Source: Candidatus Thalassarchaeum sp. (lineage in GTDB: Archaea; Thermoplasmatota; Poseidoniia; Poseidoniales; Thalassarchaeaceae). From it: a DNA stretch of 64,000 bases. Both the position numbers and the translations under genes were made by a program. This document shows positions 19,343 through 30,370 of the stretch, piece by piece. Each line of letters begins with the position of its first letter. Position 1 is the first letter of the stretch. The notes below the pieces were generated by a model that had not been told where the DNA came from, ran no database searches, and saw nothing but the letters and a program-made list of their open reading frames with translations. The stretch is from positions 1-64,000 of the forward strand of contig JADHRW010000001.1 of NCBI GenBank assembly GCA_016777225.1, written 5' to 3'.

Positions 19343-20461
19343 TTACTGCGAGCCGGTGATTAAATTCATGGTATCTAATAAGTCCGATTTGTCCGAAAAA
19401 TACATAGAAATCGGAGTTAAAATTTCTTGTAAACCTCTGGAAATTGCCATTTTAGCATCAAATGGATGCACTTCGCCATCATTAATTGCAGAAATAAATG
19501 TCTCAATATTATGCCATTCAGATGGTTTGCCAAATTCTGGCTTAGGTTCTACTACCAGTTTACCTAATCTTGGAAACAAAACATATTTTGCAATTTCATA
19601 TATTGCAGAGTTATCATTACCCACTTCTAAGAATGCTTTACGTAATTTCTTATCTAATTTTTTTGGAGTATCATGCAATAATATAGCGTTATTAGGGTCT
19701 GATTTAGACATCTTATGATCATAAGAATCCATTCGCCCGCCTGCACCTTTTAATCCTGACAACATTGGAGTATGAATACATGTAGCTTTAACCCATTTAT
19801 TTCTATCTGCAACCTCTCTCATGTACATATGTGCCTTTCTTTGGTCCATGCCACCCAATGCTATATCAATTTGTAATTCAAATATATCTGCTGATTGTAA
19901 AGCAGGATAAAAGAAAGCAGATAAATCATGATCGGAAGAATCTTCATCTCTTCCCATAATGCTGAATGTTCTTCGTACTCGAGATAAACTCATATTTTTA
20001 GAACATCTTAACACTCTCTCCCAATATTTCCCAGAATCCATCATTTCGGAAGCTCGTATGAATCTAATTTCACCTGGTCCTGAACCTTCTTTAGGGTGGC
20101 CTAGTAAAACTCTGAATACCTCTGACATATAGTCCGCTGCTAAGGAAATCTTCTCCATATCTCTAGAAAATTTATCATTAACCCAAGCGTGCCAATCGGC
20201 CAATAAAACAGTAATATTCACGCCCTCATCTAGCATTTTCTGCATAGTTTCAGCGAGTATCATCCAACCTAAATGTGCTTTTCCACTTGGTTCAAGACCA
20301 ATGTACGCATTCAATTGATTGTCGCCTGAATGACTTTTTTCGCCAGAGATAATCTTTGCAACATGATTGAGGCCGATAATCTCTTCGCAACTACTGAACA
20401 TTCTCTCTATCTTGTCGCGCCCCTCTTCGTTAAGAAGTGAAAGAGGGTCAGGATTACTCAT
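19343..20461 (-). CDS. tyrS: Tyrosyl-tRNA synthetase (archaeal type)
   Basis: YIGLEPSGKAHLGWMI, 'LADWHAWVNDK', 'KMSKSDPNNAI' KMSKS motif. Confidence 0.92.
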   Translation of the reverse strand: MSNPDPLSLLNEEGRDKIERMFSSCEEIIGLNHVAKIISGEKSHSGDNQLNAYIGLEPSGKAHLGWMILAETMQKMLDEGVNITVLLADWHAWVNDKFSRDMEKISLAADYMSEVFRVLLGHPKEGSGPGEIRFIRASEMMDSGKYWERVLRCSKNMSLSRVRRTFSIMGRDEDSSDHDLSAFFYPALQSADIFELQIDIALGGMDQRKAHMYMREVADRNKWVKATCIHTPMLSGLKGAGGRMDSYDHKMSKSDPNNAILLHDTPKKLDKKLRKAFLEVGNDNSAIYEIAKYVLFPRLGKLVVEPKPEFGKPSEWHNIETFISAINDGEVHPFDAKMAISRGLQEILTPISMYFSDKSDLLDTMNLITGSQ

Positions 20462-20476
20462 CTAATCACCTTTTAT

Positions 20477-20992
20477 TTATTTGAATAACTTGTCCAGTTT
20501 CTCACCACGGCCAGCAGCCCTAGTGTTTTCGCCCTGTTCTAATGCGGACTCAATTTCTTGAATTAAGGACTCAGCTTGTTCTTTCTTTTCAGAAGAAACG
20601 TTTGAAGACATCTTCATAAAATGGCGAGCTGCATTAACTGCTGACTTCGCTTTAGAGGCTTTTTTACCCCATTCCTTGGCTTTGTCGCCGCGCTGCTTTG
20701 AGTTATATCCAGTTGCTTCATCTAAAAATTGAGTCCATCTACGACGACTATCTTGAGCTATTTTCATTGCTTCAGGATCATCAAAATTAGGTGGAACATT
20801 CTTAACATCAATTACTAACGCACCGTTTTCTGAAAAATATGCTTTAATTGAAACCATTATATCGTGAGAGCCGGAAAAAGAGGTTTCACCCTCGGCCTCT
20901 ACATTATCAAAATATTTCTTACCCAATACCGATAATCCACCATCTGCCATAATTTGTTTCATCAATCCTCGCTTAACGTCGAATCTCTCCAT
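20477..20992 (-). CDS. Conserved hypothetical archaeal protein (possibly DUF5611-like N-terminus)
   Basis: 171-aa ORF directly upstream of tyrS; family assignment tentative. Confidence 0.5.
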   Translation of the reverse strand: MERFDVKRGLMKQIMADGGLSVLGKKYFDNVEAEGETSFSGSHDIMVSIKAYFSENGALVIDVKNVPPNFDDPEAMKIAQDSRRRWTQFLDEATGYNSKQRGDKAKEWGKKASKAKSAVNAARHFMKMSSNVSSEKKEQAESLIQEIESALEQGENTRAAGRGEKLDKLFK

Positions 20993-21093
20993 AAGTCATC
21001 CGCGCACTAATTGCTTATTCAATACTACGAGAGAAGGATAACATCTGAAGGCATATTAAACAGGGCTAAACCTATGTCCGTATTCGGCCTACT

Positions 21094-22308
21094 ATGGGTG
21101 TGAGAGTGGCGGTACTGATTGTAGTAATGATGATGACAGTATTAGTATCACCGATAGTTAGTGCAGAATCTGCTGTAGAATTAGATTCAATAATAATTCT
21201 TGACGATGATGATCTAGGAATTCAAGGGATAGCAGAAAATCCAGAAGGAAGTAGAATTTTGATTTATGGCGAGGATGGTTATGCAGAAATTATATTTGCT
21301 CAAAGACCTGAAATTCAAATACCTCTCTCTGCAACAGATAAACAAACAATGAGAGGGGCAGATTGGCATCCAGGAGGAGGTACTGCTTTCTTAGTCGGTG
21401 ATGAAGGGATGATTTTGCGTTATGCATCAGATGACTACTCTCTTACACAAGCTGGTGAACAACTAAACTTTGGACAAACGCAATTGAATGCAGTTGCATG
21501 GAATACTGCTGGCTCATGGGCATATGTAGGAGGAGATGATGGATGGCTATGGCGTATCAGAGCTCAGGGTGATGGAGGGCTTGAAACTCACCTCATTGAA
21601 GGTAGAGGTGAAGGAGACGTCACTAGCATTGATTGTCACGATGAACTCATGCTATGTGTAATCTCATCATCTACAGATGGTATTGGAATAATTGATAGAG
21701 ATCATGTTCTAACTTGGATAGGTGGAAATTTCTATCCCTGGACCAGCGTGATTTGTCCTACCAGTTATGTGCAATACTGCACATCTGTATCTAGTGATTT
21801 ACAAATAGGGATGATTAGACTTCATACAGAAGGCGCTTTACAGAGTGAATTATCTGTTAGTGACATAAAAGGAGTCGATGGGAAATTTATGCAATTAAGT
21901 CATCAAGAAGAGGCTAGGTCATTGATTATTGTTGCACCATTTTCTCTATTAGAGCATAATATAGAAACAAACTCAACATATCCTTGGTTGGATAATGATG
22001 ATGCTATAAATTTTGATGCTACAATATCTGGTGAACGAATAATAGGAACATGGGATACTGGAAAAGATAGTGGATGGATAATTACAAGTCGAGGTACAAT
22101 GATTGAGTTTCATTCAACTGAAGAATCGAGAGGGATTGGACTTGTCCTCGGAGGAATTGTTGGATTCTTAATACCACTAACGATTTTTATGCTACTATTA
22201 ACTTTAGTATATACAGCATCGCCTAAAATGCAACATTGGATGACTATGAAATTCGGTAATGAGCAAGAGAAAATAGATGCTAAAAGGAAAGTACGAAGGA
22301 AAAGATAG
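21094..22308 (+). CDS. Secreted beta-propeller (WD40/YVTN-like) protein with C-terminal TM anchor
   Basis: Signal peptide, repeated 'DWHPGGGTAFLVGDEGMI'/'AWNTAGSWAYVGGDDGWLWRI' blades, C-terminal TM plus basic tail. Confidence 0.7.
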   Translation: MGVRVAVLIVVMMMTVLVSPIVSAESAVELDSIIILDDDDLGIQGIAENPEGSRILIYGEDGYAEIIFAQRPEIQIPLSATDKQTMRGADWHPGGGTAFLVGDEGMILRYASDDYSLTQAGEQLNFGQTQLNAVAWNTAGSWAYVGGDDGWLWRIRAQGDGGLETHLIEGRGEGDVTSIDCHDELMLCVISSSTDGIGIIDRDHVLTWIGGNFYPWTSVICPTSYVQYCTSVSSDLQIGMIRLHTEGALQSELSVSDIKGVDGKFMQLSHQEEARSLIIVAPFSLLEHNIETNSTYPWLDNDDAINFDATISGERIIGTWDTGKDSGWIITSRGTMIEFHSTEESRGIGLVLGGIVGFLIPLTIFMLLLTLVYTASPKMQHWMTMKFGNEQEKIDAKRKVRRKR

Positions 22309-22367
22309 TCCCTTGAATCTAAGGGTCTAATTAGTAACATTCATTTGGCCCCTAATATTGCCCATGA

Positions 22368-23549
22368 ATGATAACTATGGCATATGAGGCATTAGACTTC
22401 TACGATGTTGACTCACTATTGAGTGAAGAAGAGAGAATGGTTCGCGATATGGTTCGCGATTGGGTTGATGAAGAAGTCATACCAAATATTGAAAATGCGT
22501 GTAGAGAAGGGGTTTTCCCTGATGAATGGAGAGTCGCTTTGGGAGAAATGGGAGTTCTTGGAGCACCGCTCAAGGGATATGGATGCCCTGGTCTTTCATA
22601 CACTGCTTACGGAGTAATTTGTAGAGAACTGGAAAGAGGAGACAGTGGATTAAGATCTTTTGCAAGTGTGCAAGGATCTTTGGCAATGTATCCTATCTGG
22701 GATTTTGGTAGTGAAGAACAAAAAAATTATTATCTTCCAAAAATGGCTAGTGGCGAATGGATCGGTTGTTTCGGATTAACTGAACCAGATTATGGTTCAA
22801 ATCCTGGAGATATGATAACTAAAGCTGAAGATAAAGGAGATCATTATCTATTAAATGGAGCTAAAATGTGGATTACAAATGGAACCATAGCTGAAGTTGC
22901 GGTAGTTTGGGCGAAATTAGACGGTGTGATTCGTGGATTCATTGTTGAGAAAAATGACCCTGGATTTTCAGCTCCTGAAATGAAAGGTAAACACTCACTA
23001 AAGGCTAGTGTCACAAGTGAACTGGTATTCCAAGATTGTAAGATTCCTAAAGATCGTATGCTTCCAGGAGTCAAAGGATTGAGAGGCCCATTTTCCTGTC
23101 TAAATAATGCAAGATTTGGAATATCATGGGGTGCTCTTGGTTCGGCTCAAGCCTGTTTTGATTCTGCCAAAGACTATGCTATGAGTAGAATACAATTTAA
23201 TCATCCTATAGCATCTTACCAACTTGTTCAAAATAAATTAGCTTGGATGCTTAGGGAAATTACAAAAGGTCAGTTATTGGCTTATCACTTAGGCCAGAAG
23301 AAAGATGCTGGTGTATGGATACCTGAACATATTTCTCTTGCTAAAATGAATAATGTAGATATTGCCCTAGAAATTGCTAGAGTTGCTAGAGACATCCATG
23401 GTGCTAATGGAATTCTTGACGAGTACCCAATCATGAGACATATGGCAAATCTAGAATCTGTAAAAACTTACGAAGGAACACATGACATACATAATTTGAT
23501 TATTGGCAGACATATTACTGGGATTCAAGCATTCACGAGAGAAGCATAA
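22368..23549 (+). CDS. Acyl-CoA dehydrogenase, glutaryl-CoA dehydrogenase-like
   Basis: 'CRELERGDSGLRSFASVQGSLAMYPI', 'GLTEPDYGSNPGDM', 'YEGTHDIHNLIIGRHITGI'. Confidence 0.88.
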   Translation: MITMAYEALDFYDVDSLLSEEERMVRDMVRDWVDEEVIPNIENACREGVFPDEWRVALGEMGVLGAPLKGYGCPGLSYTAYGVICRELERGDSGLRSFASVQGSLAMYPIWDFGSEEQKNYYLPKMASGEWIGCFGLTEPDYGSNPGDMITKAEDKGDHYLLNGAKMWITNGTIAEVAVVWAKLDGVIRGFIVEKNDPGFSAPEMKGKHSLKASVTSELVFQDCKIPKDRMLPGVKGLRGPFSCLNNARFGISWGALGSAQACFDSAKDYAMSRIQFNHPIASYQLVQNKLAWMLREITKGQLLAYHLGQKKDAGVWIPEHISLAKMNNVDIALEIARVARDIHGANGILDEYPIMRHMANLESVKTYEGTHDIHNLIIGRHITGIQAFTREA

Positions 23550-23613
23550 GACTAATTGACGATAAGTTAAATTAAAAGATGAAAAAACATTCGAAGTAAA
23601 TAGAGGGAAAATT

Positions 23614-24369
23614 ATGAATATTGCAGTACTACTAAAACAAGTTCCAGATACTACCGCCAAGATTATCATTTCTGAAGGGAAAGTTGATGAAAATTCAGTA
23701 AGCAAATGGTCTATGAGCCCATATGATGAATATGCTCTAGAATCTGGATTACAAATGAAAGATGCGAATAATGGACTACTGATTGCTATTACTTGTGGAC
23801 CAGATAGATCAAAGAAAATGTTAACCGATGCTGCCGCAGTAGGAGCAGATACTCTTATTCATATTTCTGATGAGGGAGTTAAAGATAGCACTCACACACA
23901 ACAACTTCTAGCGGCTGTTATTAAGAAATTTGATGCAAATGTGATACTTTGTGGCAAACAAGCCGCAGATACTAATGGCGGGTCAACAGGTCCAGGTGTT
24001 GCAGAAATACTCGATGCAGCATGTGTAACATTAGTCTCAGAAGTAAGTTTTACTGATGGAAAATACATTACCATGAGACCCAGCAATAATGGAACTGAAA
24101 AAGTATCTGTTGATGGAATAAGTGTTTTTGCTTTTGATAAAGGAACTACAGAACTCAGAAGACCCAATGTCAGAGGCATTATGATGGCAAAGAAGAAAGC
24201 TATTGAATCAATGACATCAACTGATTTAGGAGTGGATTTGAGTAGTTCAAATGTAACTTTAGATTCGCAAACACCCCCTCCTGAAAAAGCGGCGGGACAA
24301 AAATTCGATGGTGCTGAACATGTACCTACGGTAGTATCAAAACTACGTAATGAGGCGAATGTAATCTGA
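23614..24369 (+). CDS. etfB: Electron transfer flavoprotein beta subunit
   Basis: MNIAVLLKQVPDT...MSPYDEYALESGL...CGKQAADTNGGSTGPGVAE. Confidence 0.93.
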   Translation: MNIAVLLKQVPDTTAKIIISEGKVDENSVSKWSMSPYDEYALESGLQMKDANNGLLIAITCGPDRSKKMLTDAAAVGADTLIHISDEGVKDSTHTQQLLAAVIKKFDANVILCGKQAADTNGGSTGPGVAEILDAACVTLVSEVSFTDGKYITMRPSNNGTEKVSVDGISVFAFDKGTTELRRPNVRGIMMAKKKAIESMTSTDLGVDLSSSNVTLDSQTPPPEKAAGQKFDGAEHVPTVVSKLRNEANVI

Positions 24370-24370
24370 G

Positions 24371-25300
24371 GTGAATAAAATGAGTTTTACAATAATAGCA
24401 GAAACAAATGGTGATACTCTTCACCCAACAACATATCAGTTGATCGGCGCTGCATCTAGCGTAGGTTCGAAGTCGATAGTAATCTGTCCTAATGGAAGGG
24501 CTGCATCTGAGGCATCGGAAATAAATGGGGTGGAAAAAGTAATTTCAGTAGTTGGAGATTGCTTTGATATCTTTGATGGAGGAGCTTGGAGTGCTGCATT
24601 AAATTCTGTTTGTGAAGGGAAAATTCTAATTTCCGCATCACCTAATGGAAGAGAAATTGCAGCAAGACTTGCGGCTAAGAGAGGTATACCAGTTATCCAA
24701 GATATTGTATCTATTTCAGAAGGTCTGACAGTTGAAAGACCAATATATTCAGGAAAGGCTGTTGAAACATTAACAATCTCAGGTGATGCAGTAATCACAT
24801 TGAGACCAAATGCCTTTGATGCTGCTGAATCAGGCGGCAATGCACCGATTAATACGGTAAATCAGTCAGCAGATATAAAAATATCAATCCAAGAGGCAAT
24901 TAACAAAGCAAGTGAACGATTAGATGTCACAGAAGCTGATATAATTATATCTGGAGGCAGAGGCATGGGATCAATAGATAATTTCACTCATCTTGAAAAT
25001 ATTGCAGACATAGTTGGAGCAGCGGTAGGCGCTAGTAGAGCAGTCGTTGATGAATGGGGTATGCCTCATAGAATGCAAGTAGGACAAACTGGAAAAACAG
25101 TAACACCTTCATTATATATTGCAGTAGGTATATCTGGAGCCATTCAACACCTTGCAGGTATGAGATCTAGCAAATATATTCTAGCAATAAACAAGGACCC
25201 TGATGCACCTATATTCGGAGTTGCAGATTATGGTATTGTTGCAACTTGGGAAGAAGCAATCCCTGCTTTGAAATCAGCACTTTCTGCATTAGAATCCTAA
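24371..25300 (+). CDS. etfA: Electron transfer flavoprotein alpha subunit
   Basis: IISGGRGMGS...GASRAVVDEWGMPHRMQVGQTGKTVTPSLYIAVGISGAIQHLAGM. Confidence 0.94.
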   Translation: MNKMSFTIIAETNGDTLHPTTYQLIGAASSVGSKSIVICPNGRAASEASEINGVEKVISVVGDCFDIFDGGAWSAALNSVCEGKILISASPNGREIAARLAAKRGIPVIQDIVSISEGLTVERPIYSGKAVETLTISGDAVITLRPNAFDAAESGGNAPINTVNQSADIKISIQEAINKASERLDVTEADIIISGGRGMGSIDNFTHLENIADIVGAAVGASRAVVDEWGMPHRMQVGQTGKTVTPSLYIAVGISGAIQHLAGMRSSKYILAINKDPDAPIFGVADYGIVATWEEAIPALKSALSALES

Positions 25301-25345
25301 TTTTTTTGCAATGCGTTGAAATTAAAAAACTCTTTCGCATAACTT

Positions 25346-25984
25346 ATGGGTAGCAACATGTTTGAAGAAAAAAATGTCCGCATAGCCATTTTTTCTGCAA
25401 TGATTATTGGAATACTAATCGGTCTCAGTGTTGCAGATATTGTCTTTGATGACTATCAAACAGGACTATCAGATTCAGATGATGATGGAGTTCCAGATCA
25501 CTCGGATTTAGAACCCAATGGAGATGCAGGGCTAAGATTTACACTAGTAGAAGTGATTCATCCTGAATTAACTGAAGAAACAAATGTCACAATAATCCTT
25601 GGATATAATGATAATGGTGACGGAGAAGGAATGTTGAATGGACAAGTTTGTGCCCTAAATATGACAATTACTGAAAATACATCATTCACAATACCGTCAC
25701 ATTATTGTGTATTTCAAGTCGCGGATTATGCGCTCCGTTCTGTATCTTTTGAATATCGAATGTTTGAACAGGAATTAATAAATCATGAAATAATCACACA
25801 AAAATGGGATATTTTCTCAGAAGCTAATGACGAATATCCTTGGGGTACTAATACAACAGTAAATCCTGCCTTTTTGGCAGTAGGAAGCACCATACTGTTA
25901 GATGGGATGTCAGATGATGATTCATGGGAAAACAATGCAAGAGTCATCTGGTATACAACTAAAGTACAAATTTATGCAGATTAG
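25346..25984 (+). CDS. Membrane-anchored exported protein with a TSP3-like Ca motif
   Basis: N-terminal TM, then DSDDDGVPDHSDLEPNGD. Confidence 0.55.
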   Translation: MGSNMFEEKNVRIAIFSAMIIGILIGLSVADIVFDDYQTGLSDSDDDGVPDHSDLEPNGDAGLRFTLVEVIHPELTEETNVTIILGYNDNGDGEGMLNGQVCALNMTITENTSFTIPSHYCVFQVADYALRSVSFEYRMFEQELINHEIITQKWDIFSEANDEYPWGTNTTVNPAFLAVGSTILLDGMSDDDSWENNARVIWYTTKVQIYAD

Positions 25985-27489
25985 GTTATTTGTATAGTCA
26001 ATGTAGCCTTAGAAGAAGCACCTTTATCATCAAATACTGTTAAGAAAAATACATGAACACCTCTTGAGAGTTTTACTTTGACTTGAGAATTCTCAGAAAT
26101 TATTTTTCCTTGCTCATTTTCCCATGACCAATTCTTTATGAAACCATCAGGGTCGTAAGATTTACTACCATCAAGTAGAACTATTGCATTACCTTCATTA
26201 TCGGAAGATATGGTTTTATCTTCACCTACATCTACTATTGGTGGCAGATTTAGTGACTTAGCAGAATTAGATAAATTTTCTAGTAAATCTATTTCAATAA
26301 CCGGTTCACCTACCTTGATTTCTAATTCTTCATCTAATGCATCAAAAATCTCTGAGGAGTTTATTGGCAATTCTGGCCTCTGAGATGATGCTTTTTCTTC
26401 GTCATCCGAGAGTGCTCCTGAAAATTCGTTAGAATCGGATGAACTATCGAAATTATCTATTGAGAAATCTGTTGATTTAATTTCGGAATCAGGATCTATG
26501 ATGTATATCGGGCACGGATCTCTATGTTTTTTATCATCACCCAAAACCGCAACTCTGGATGCACCTATTGGTGAAATATGCTCAACAATACCAATATGCT
26601 CAAGACTCCATATTACCCCTACATCTAAATCAACTCGGGCTATATCAAACCACGATGCCACCAGAATAGAATCATTCCAAATTAGTGTATTTGAGATAGG
26701 GTAGTTGAATTTAGCTAATAGTTTTTGATTATTAGATCCTATTACCAAATTTAATAATTCACCGTTGAAACAACCTAAAATGACTCCTTCAGATGTACTG
26801 CAAATAGAATTAACGAGACTTTCCATTTCACTAGTATGAATGATGCCTCTTCCAACACTCCAACATTCAACACGATTCTCAGGTCTGTCATCAATTATTA
26901 GCCCAAGTGAATTTCTGGCAACGACTAAAACATCTTTACGGAAGACCATACAAGAAATCGTTTCTATATCATCTAATGAAGCGGGAGAATCATGTAAAAT
27001 ATCTCCATTATTATTGAGTATTATCACCCCACCACTATCTAGAGCAACCGCCAAAAAAGTCCCTTCAAAGTTACTTGATATATGTGTCATCTGTCCGATT
27101 TCTTTTTCCCATAACAATTCACCAATGTGATTAAAACGATATAAAATACCAGATCCATCTGATACAAGAAAATCAGAACCTGATGCTATAAGAATTTCAC
27201 AACCAGAACTCAAATGGAGATTTTTGGGTGAATCAGAAATAATCGAGACCCCAGAAATGCTAGAACCGACTACTAGAGTATTTTCTAAATAAATCAGACC
27301 GATTACTTTCCCTTCGATTTGATGAGATTCAATTAATTCGCCTCCACTATTGAAAATAGATACAGATCCGTCATCATCACCGACAGCTAAACTTCCATTT
27401 GGCATAGAACAAGTTGAGGAAGGAATTCCACTATTTTCGACACTTTTGGCGATATCGATAGTAGGGTGCATGAATCTACTGAGCATCAA
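25981..27489 (-). CDS. Beta-propeller protein with C-terminal PKD-like domain
   Basis: Repeated VGDDDGSVSIFNSGGELI-type blades; C-terminal 'LDGSKSYDPDGFIKNWSWENEQGKIISENSQVKVKLSRGVHVFFLTVFDDKGASS' is PKD-like. Confidence 0.75.
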   Translation of the reverse strand: MMLSRFMHPTIDIAKSVENSGIPSSTCSMPNGSLAVGDDDGSVSIFNSGGELIESHQIEGKVIGLIYLENTLVVGSSISGVSIISDSPKNLHLSSGCEILIASGSDFLVSDGSGILYRFNHIGELLWEKEIGQMTHISSNFEGTFLAVALDSGGVIILNNNGDILHDSPASLDDIETISCMVFRKDVLVVARNSLGLIIDDRPENRVECWSVGRGIIHTSEMESLVNSICSTSEGVILGCFNGELLNLVIGSNNQKLLAKFNYPISNTLIWNDSILVASWFDIARVDLDVGVIWSLEHIGIVEHISPIGASRVAVLGDDKKHRDPCPIYIIDPDSEIKSTDFSIDNFDSSSDSNEFSGALSDDEEKASSQRPELPINSSEIFDALDEELEIKVGEPVIEIDLLENLSNSAKSLNLPPIVDVGEDKTISSDNEGNAIVLLDGSKSYDPDGFIKNWSWENEQGKIISENSQVKVKLSRGVHVFFLTVFDDKGASSKATLTIQIT

Positions 27490-27517
27490 TACTCTTTCAT
27501 CCTAACTGGTGAATGCA

Positions 27518-29020
27518 CTAAGCGGGAGCAGATTTCTTAGCATTATCATTTCTGGATTTTTCAATTCTATTCAGATATTCTTCAGTAACCCCACCAGTTA
27601 CGTAAACTCCATCAAAACAAGAACAGTCAAACGTAGCGATATTATTCTCGCCTGCACCAAGACATGCTTCAACTAGGTCATCAAGATCTTGATAAATCAT
27701 CCAATCTGCACCGATTGCTTCACATATTTCCAAATTAGAACGATTATGAGCAACATATTCATTTTTGGCTGGCATATCTATACCATACACATTTGGATGG
27801 ATTATAGGGGGTGCAGCAGATGCAAAGAATACCTTCTTGGCACCTGCCTTCCTAGCCATTTCAACAATTCTCTTAGAGGTGTTACCCCTAACTATACTAT
27901 CATCGACAATAAGTACAGTTTTACCTGTAAATTCACTTTCAATTGTGTTCAATTTTTTCCTAACTGAATCTTTTCTAACTGATTGCCCCGGCATGATAAA
28001 AGTACGACCGATGTATCTATTCTTGACAAAACCCTCTCTGTAAGGAACTTCTAATTCTCTCGCTAATTCTAAAGCAGCAATACAACCACTATCTGGGACA
28101 GGAATTACTGCATCAATATTATGTTCAGGTTTGATCTTCATAATTTTACGAGCAAGAGAAGATCCCATTCTAAGGCGTGCTGAATGTACAGATACTCCAT
28201 CGATAACAGAATCGGGACGTGCGAAATATACATGCTCAAATATACAAGGACGATGTTGAGGTTCTGGATGGCATTGTTTAGCAGAGAACTGCCCATCTCT
28301 TCGAACTATTACTGCTTCACCAGGTGAGACATCTCGTTCTAATTCAAATCCTAATGTCATTAATGCAGCACTTTCAGATGCAAATGCGTACTCAGTGAAT
28401 CCATTGACATTTCTAGTACCCATACATAACGGCCTGATTCCATTGGGGTCTCTAAATGCGACAATCCCCCAACCAGTAATACACGACACTACACTGTAAC
28501 TTCCTTCCGCTCGCATGTGCGTTCTTTCAATTGCTCGAAAAATATCTTCTGAATTTAACATCCCTATACCTCCAGGGCGTCCATTAAGTGAACGTTGAAT
28601 CTCAGCAGCAAGCAAATTAAGCAATGCCTCTGAGTCTGAACTTGTATTGATTCTTCGATGATCATATTCAAGTAAACTATCAAGTATTTCTTCAGTATTA
28701 TTCAAATTCCCATTGTGTGCCAAACTGACACCAAATGGTGTATTCGTGTAGAAAGGTTGTGCTTCAGCAACTGAGGAACTACCTGCAGTAGGGTATCTAA
28801 CATGCCCAATACCTACAGATCCTTGGAGTGATTTCATATGCCTTTGTTTGAATATATCTCTGACATAACCATTGGCTCTTCTGTGGTAAAGATTATGTTC
28901 ATCGAATGTGACAATACCAGCCGCATCTTGACCTCGATGTTGGAGGACTAGTAATCCATCGTATATATCCGAAGCAACTGAGTATTCAGGACTACCAACA
29001 ATACCAATGATACCACACAT
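27518..29020 (-). CDS. purF: Amidophosphoribosyltransferase
   Basis: Start set at MCGIIGIVG (N-terminal Cys nucleophile); 'LVLQHRGQDAAGI', 'VLIVDDSIVRGNTSKRIV' PRPP motif. Confidence 0.94.
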   Translation of the reverse strand: MCGIIGIVGSPEYSVASDIYDGLLVLQHRGQDAAGIVTFDEHNLYHRRANGYVRDIFKQRHMKSLQGSVGIGHVRYPTAGSSSVAEAQPFYTNTPFGVSLAHNGNLNNTEEILDSLLEYDHRRINTSSDSEALLNLLAAEIQRSLNGRPGGIGMLNSEDIFRAIERTHMRAEGSYSVVSCITGWGIVAFRDPNGIRPLCMGTRNVNGFTEYAFASESAALMTLGFELERDVSPGEAVIVRRDGQFSAKQCHPEPQHRPCIFEHVYFARPDSVIDGVSVHSARLRMGSSLARKIMKIKPEHNIDAVIPVPDSGCIAALELARELEVPYREGFVKNRYIGRTFIMPGQSVRKDSVRKKLNTIESEFTGKTVLIVDDSIVRGNTSKRIVEMARKAGAKKVFFASAAPPIIHPNVYGIDMPAKNEYVAHNRSNLEICEAIGADWMIYQDLDDLVEACLGAGENNIATFDCSCFDGVYVTGGVTEEYLNRIEKSRNDNAKKSAPA

Positions 29021-29078
29021 ACAGAACAAACCTCGCTCAGTCATTAGGGTCTTAGCACTTTGCTAATATAAGACTAGA

Positions 29079-29261
29079 TTATTTGCTACCCATGGAGCGA
29101 TTTCTCTTACTCCATTGGTACTTACGCATACGTGCAGTTTTACCATATCCACAAGATGAGCATACGCCTTTTTGTTTATGGTAAGAATGACGGCCGCAAC
29201 GACGACAACGGATGTGAGTTGACTTTTGTCTCTTACCCATACTTGGAGTGCCTTTGGACAT
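29079..29261 (-). CDS. rpl37e: Ribosomal protein L37e
   Basis: [54 protein letters not shown]. Confidence 0.95.
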   Translation of the reverse strand: MSKGTPSMGKRQKSTHIRCRRCGRHSYHKQKGVCSSCGYGKTARMRKYQWSKRNRSMGSK

Positions 29262-29339
29262 GATAACACCTATTGGATAGCGCGGCGACTTACCGACTTG
29301 TTATGAGAGTTACCCTCAAGAGAGGTGGTTAAGTAAACA

Positions 29340-29699
29340 CTATTCTGTATCTAAAAGTTCCAAAAGTGGAGCATCAGGTATAGTTCTTATTGACGCTCTG
29401 AATAGGTAATATAGCATTAAAACATAGAAAACAGGTAGAATTCTCATGACATCAACAATTCCCTGGGCCAATAAAATCTGAAGTAAATTCCCTATACCTG
29501 AAAAATTTGAGAAATCATCTCCTTCTAAAATAATAATGATGGCAAGTCCGAAAAGAACAGTGATAGATTGAAACAAAAGAGGGATTACTGGACGACTATA
29601 TGGATGATAAGATACTACTTGGAAAATTATTAAAGAAATATTTGTTAAAATAAATCCTCCAATAATGGAGTATAATATCTGCATTATAATATCATTCAT
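29340..29699 (-). CDS. Small membrane protein
   Basis: 119 aa, several hydrophobic segments; overlaps neighbour by 4 nt. Confidence 0.55.
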   Translation of the reverse strand: MNDIIMQILYSIIGGFILTNISLIIFQVVSYHPYSRPVIPLLFQSITVLFGLAIIIILEGDDFSNFSGIGNLLQILLAQGIVDVMRILPVFYVLMLYYLFRASIRTIPDAPLLELLDTE

Positions 29700-30235
29700 T
29701 CTTCATCAACTCCTATGTTTTTGGAAATAATCCTTCTAACAAATTCTTTCTCACTATCGGTTAATTCTGGAGCTGGATCTTCAGGAGGTATACGATTTTC
29801 TACAAATCTCACTAAGAACATAAAAAAAATCAGAGATATTAAAATTCCAATTATCGAAGTGAAGGAAATAAAGACATCAGAAATTGAAATATGATTATTA
29901 TATTTGACATATAGATAAAATGAGATAAAAATTATTAACCATCCAGAAATTAATTGAGGGAAACGAGTTTTCCAATAAGTAGGAGCGCCTATCAAAACTA
30001 GATAATATCCTAAAAAACCAACTGAAAACCAAGGTAAAAAATCATTAATCGCATTCCTCAGAATAGAACCTTGTTCATCGAGTTCATATATGTCGATAAC
30101 GAGACAGAAGAGTCCGAGAATAAGAATTGGGGCATAGTATCTATTTCTTAGGAATGCAGGGCCCATTCGACCCCAAAATGTACCTAATAGTATAAGGAAA
30201 AAACCTAACCAAATCTGTACAGAGCCCTCAATCAC
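29696..30235 (-). CDS. Membrane protein, unknown function
   Basis: 179 aa, multiple hydrophobic segments. Confidence 0.55.
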   Translation of the reverse strand: MIEGSVQIWLGFFLILLGTFWGRMGPAFLRNRYYAPILILGLFCLVIDIYELDEQGSILRNAINDFLPWFSVGFLGYYLVLIGAPTYWKTRFPQLISGWLIIFISFYLYVKYNNHISISDVFISFTSIIGILISLIFFMFLVRFVENRIPPEDPAPELTDSEKEFVRRIISKNIGVDEE

Positions 30236-30370
30236 GAGGATTCCCCCGGGTTACTACTTCATCTATGTTTTTTACATTAAATCACTAAATCTACGAACAA
30301 TGGCTCAAAGATTACGCGACAGAGTTCATATACGGGTCGTCAGTCGCCCGCTTCGTCGTAAGACGCTCAG

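Noticed and set aside
27689-28043. Two overlapping plus-strand ORFs within purF
   Set aside because: Antisense shadows of a strongly conserved gene.
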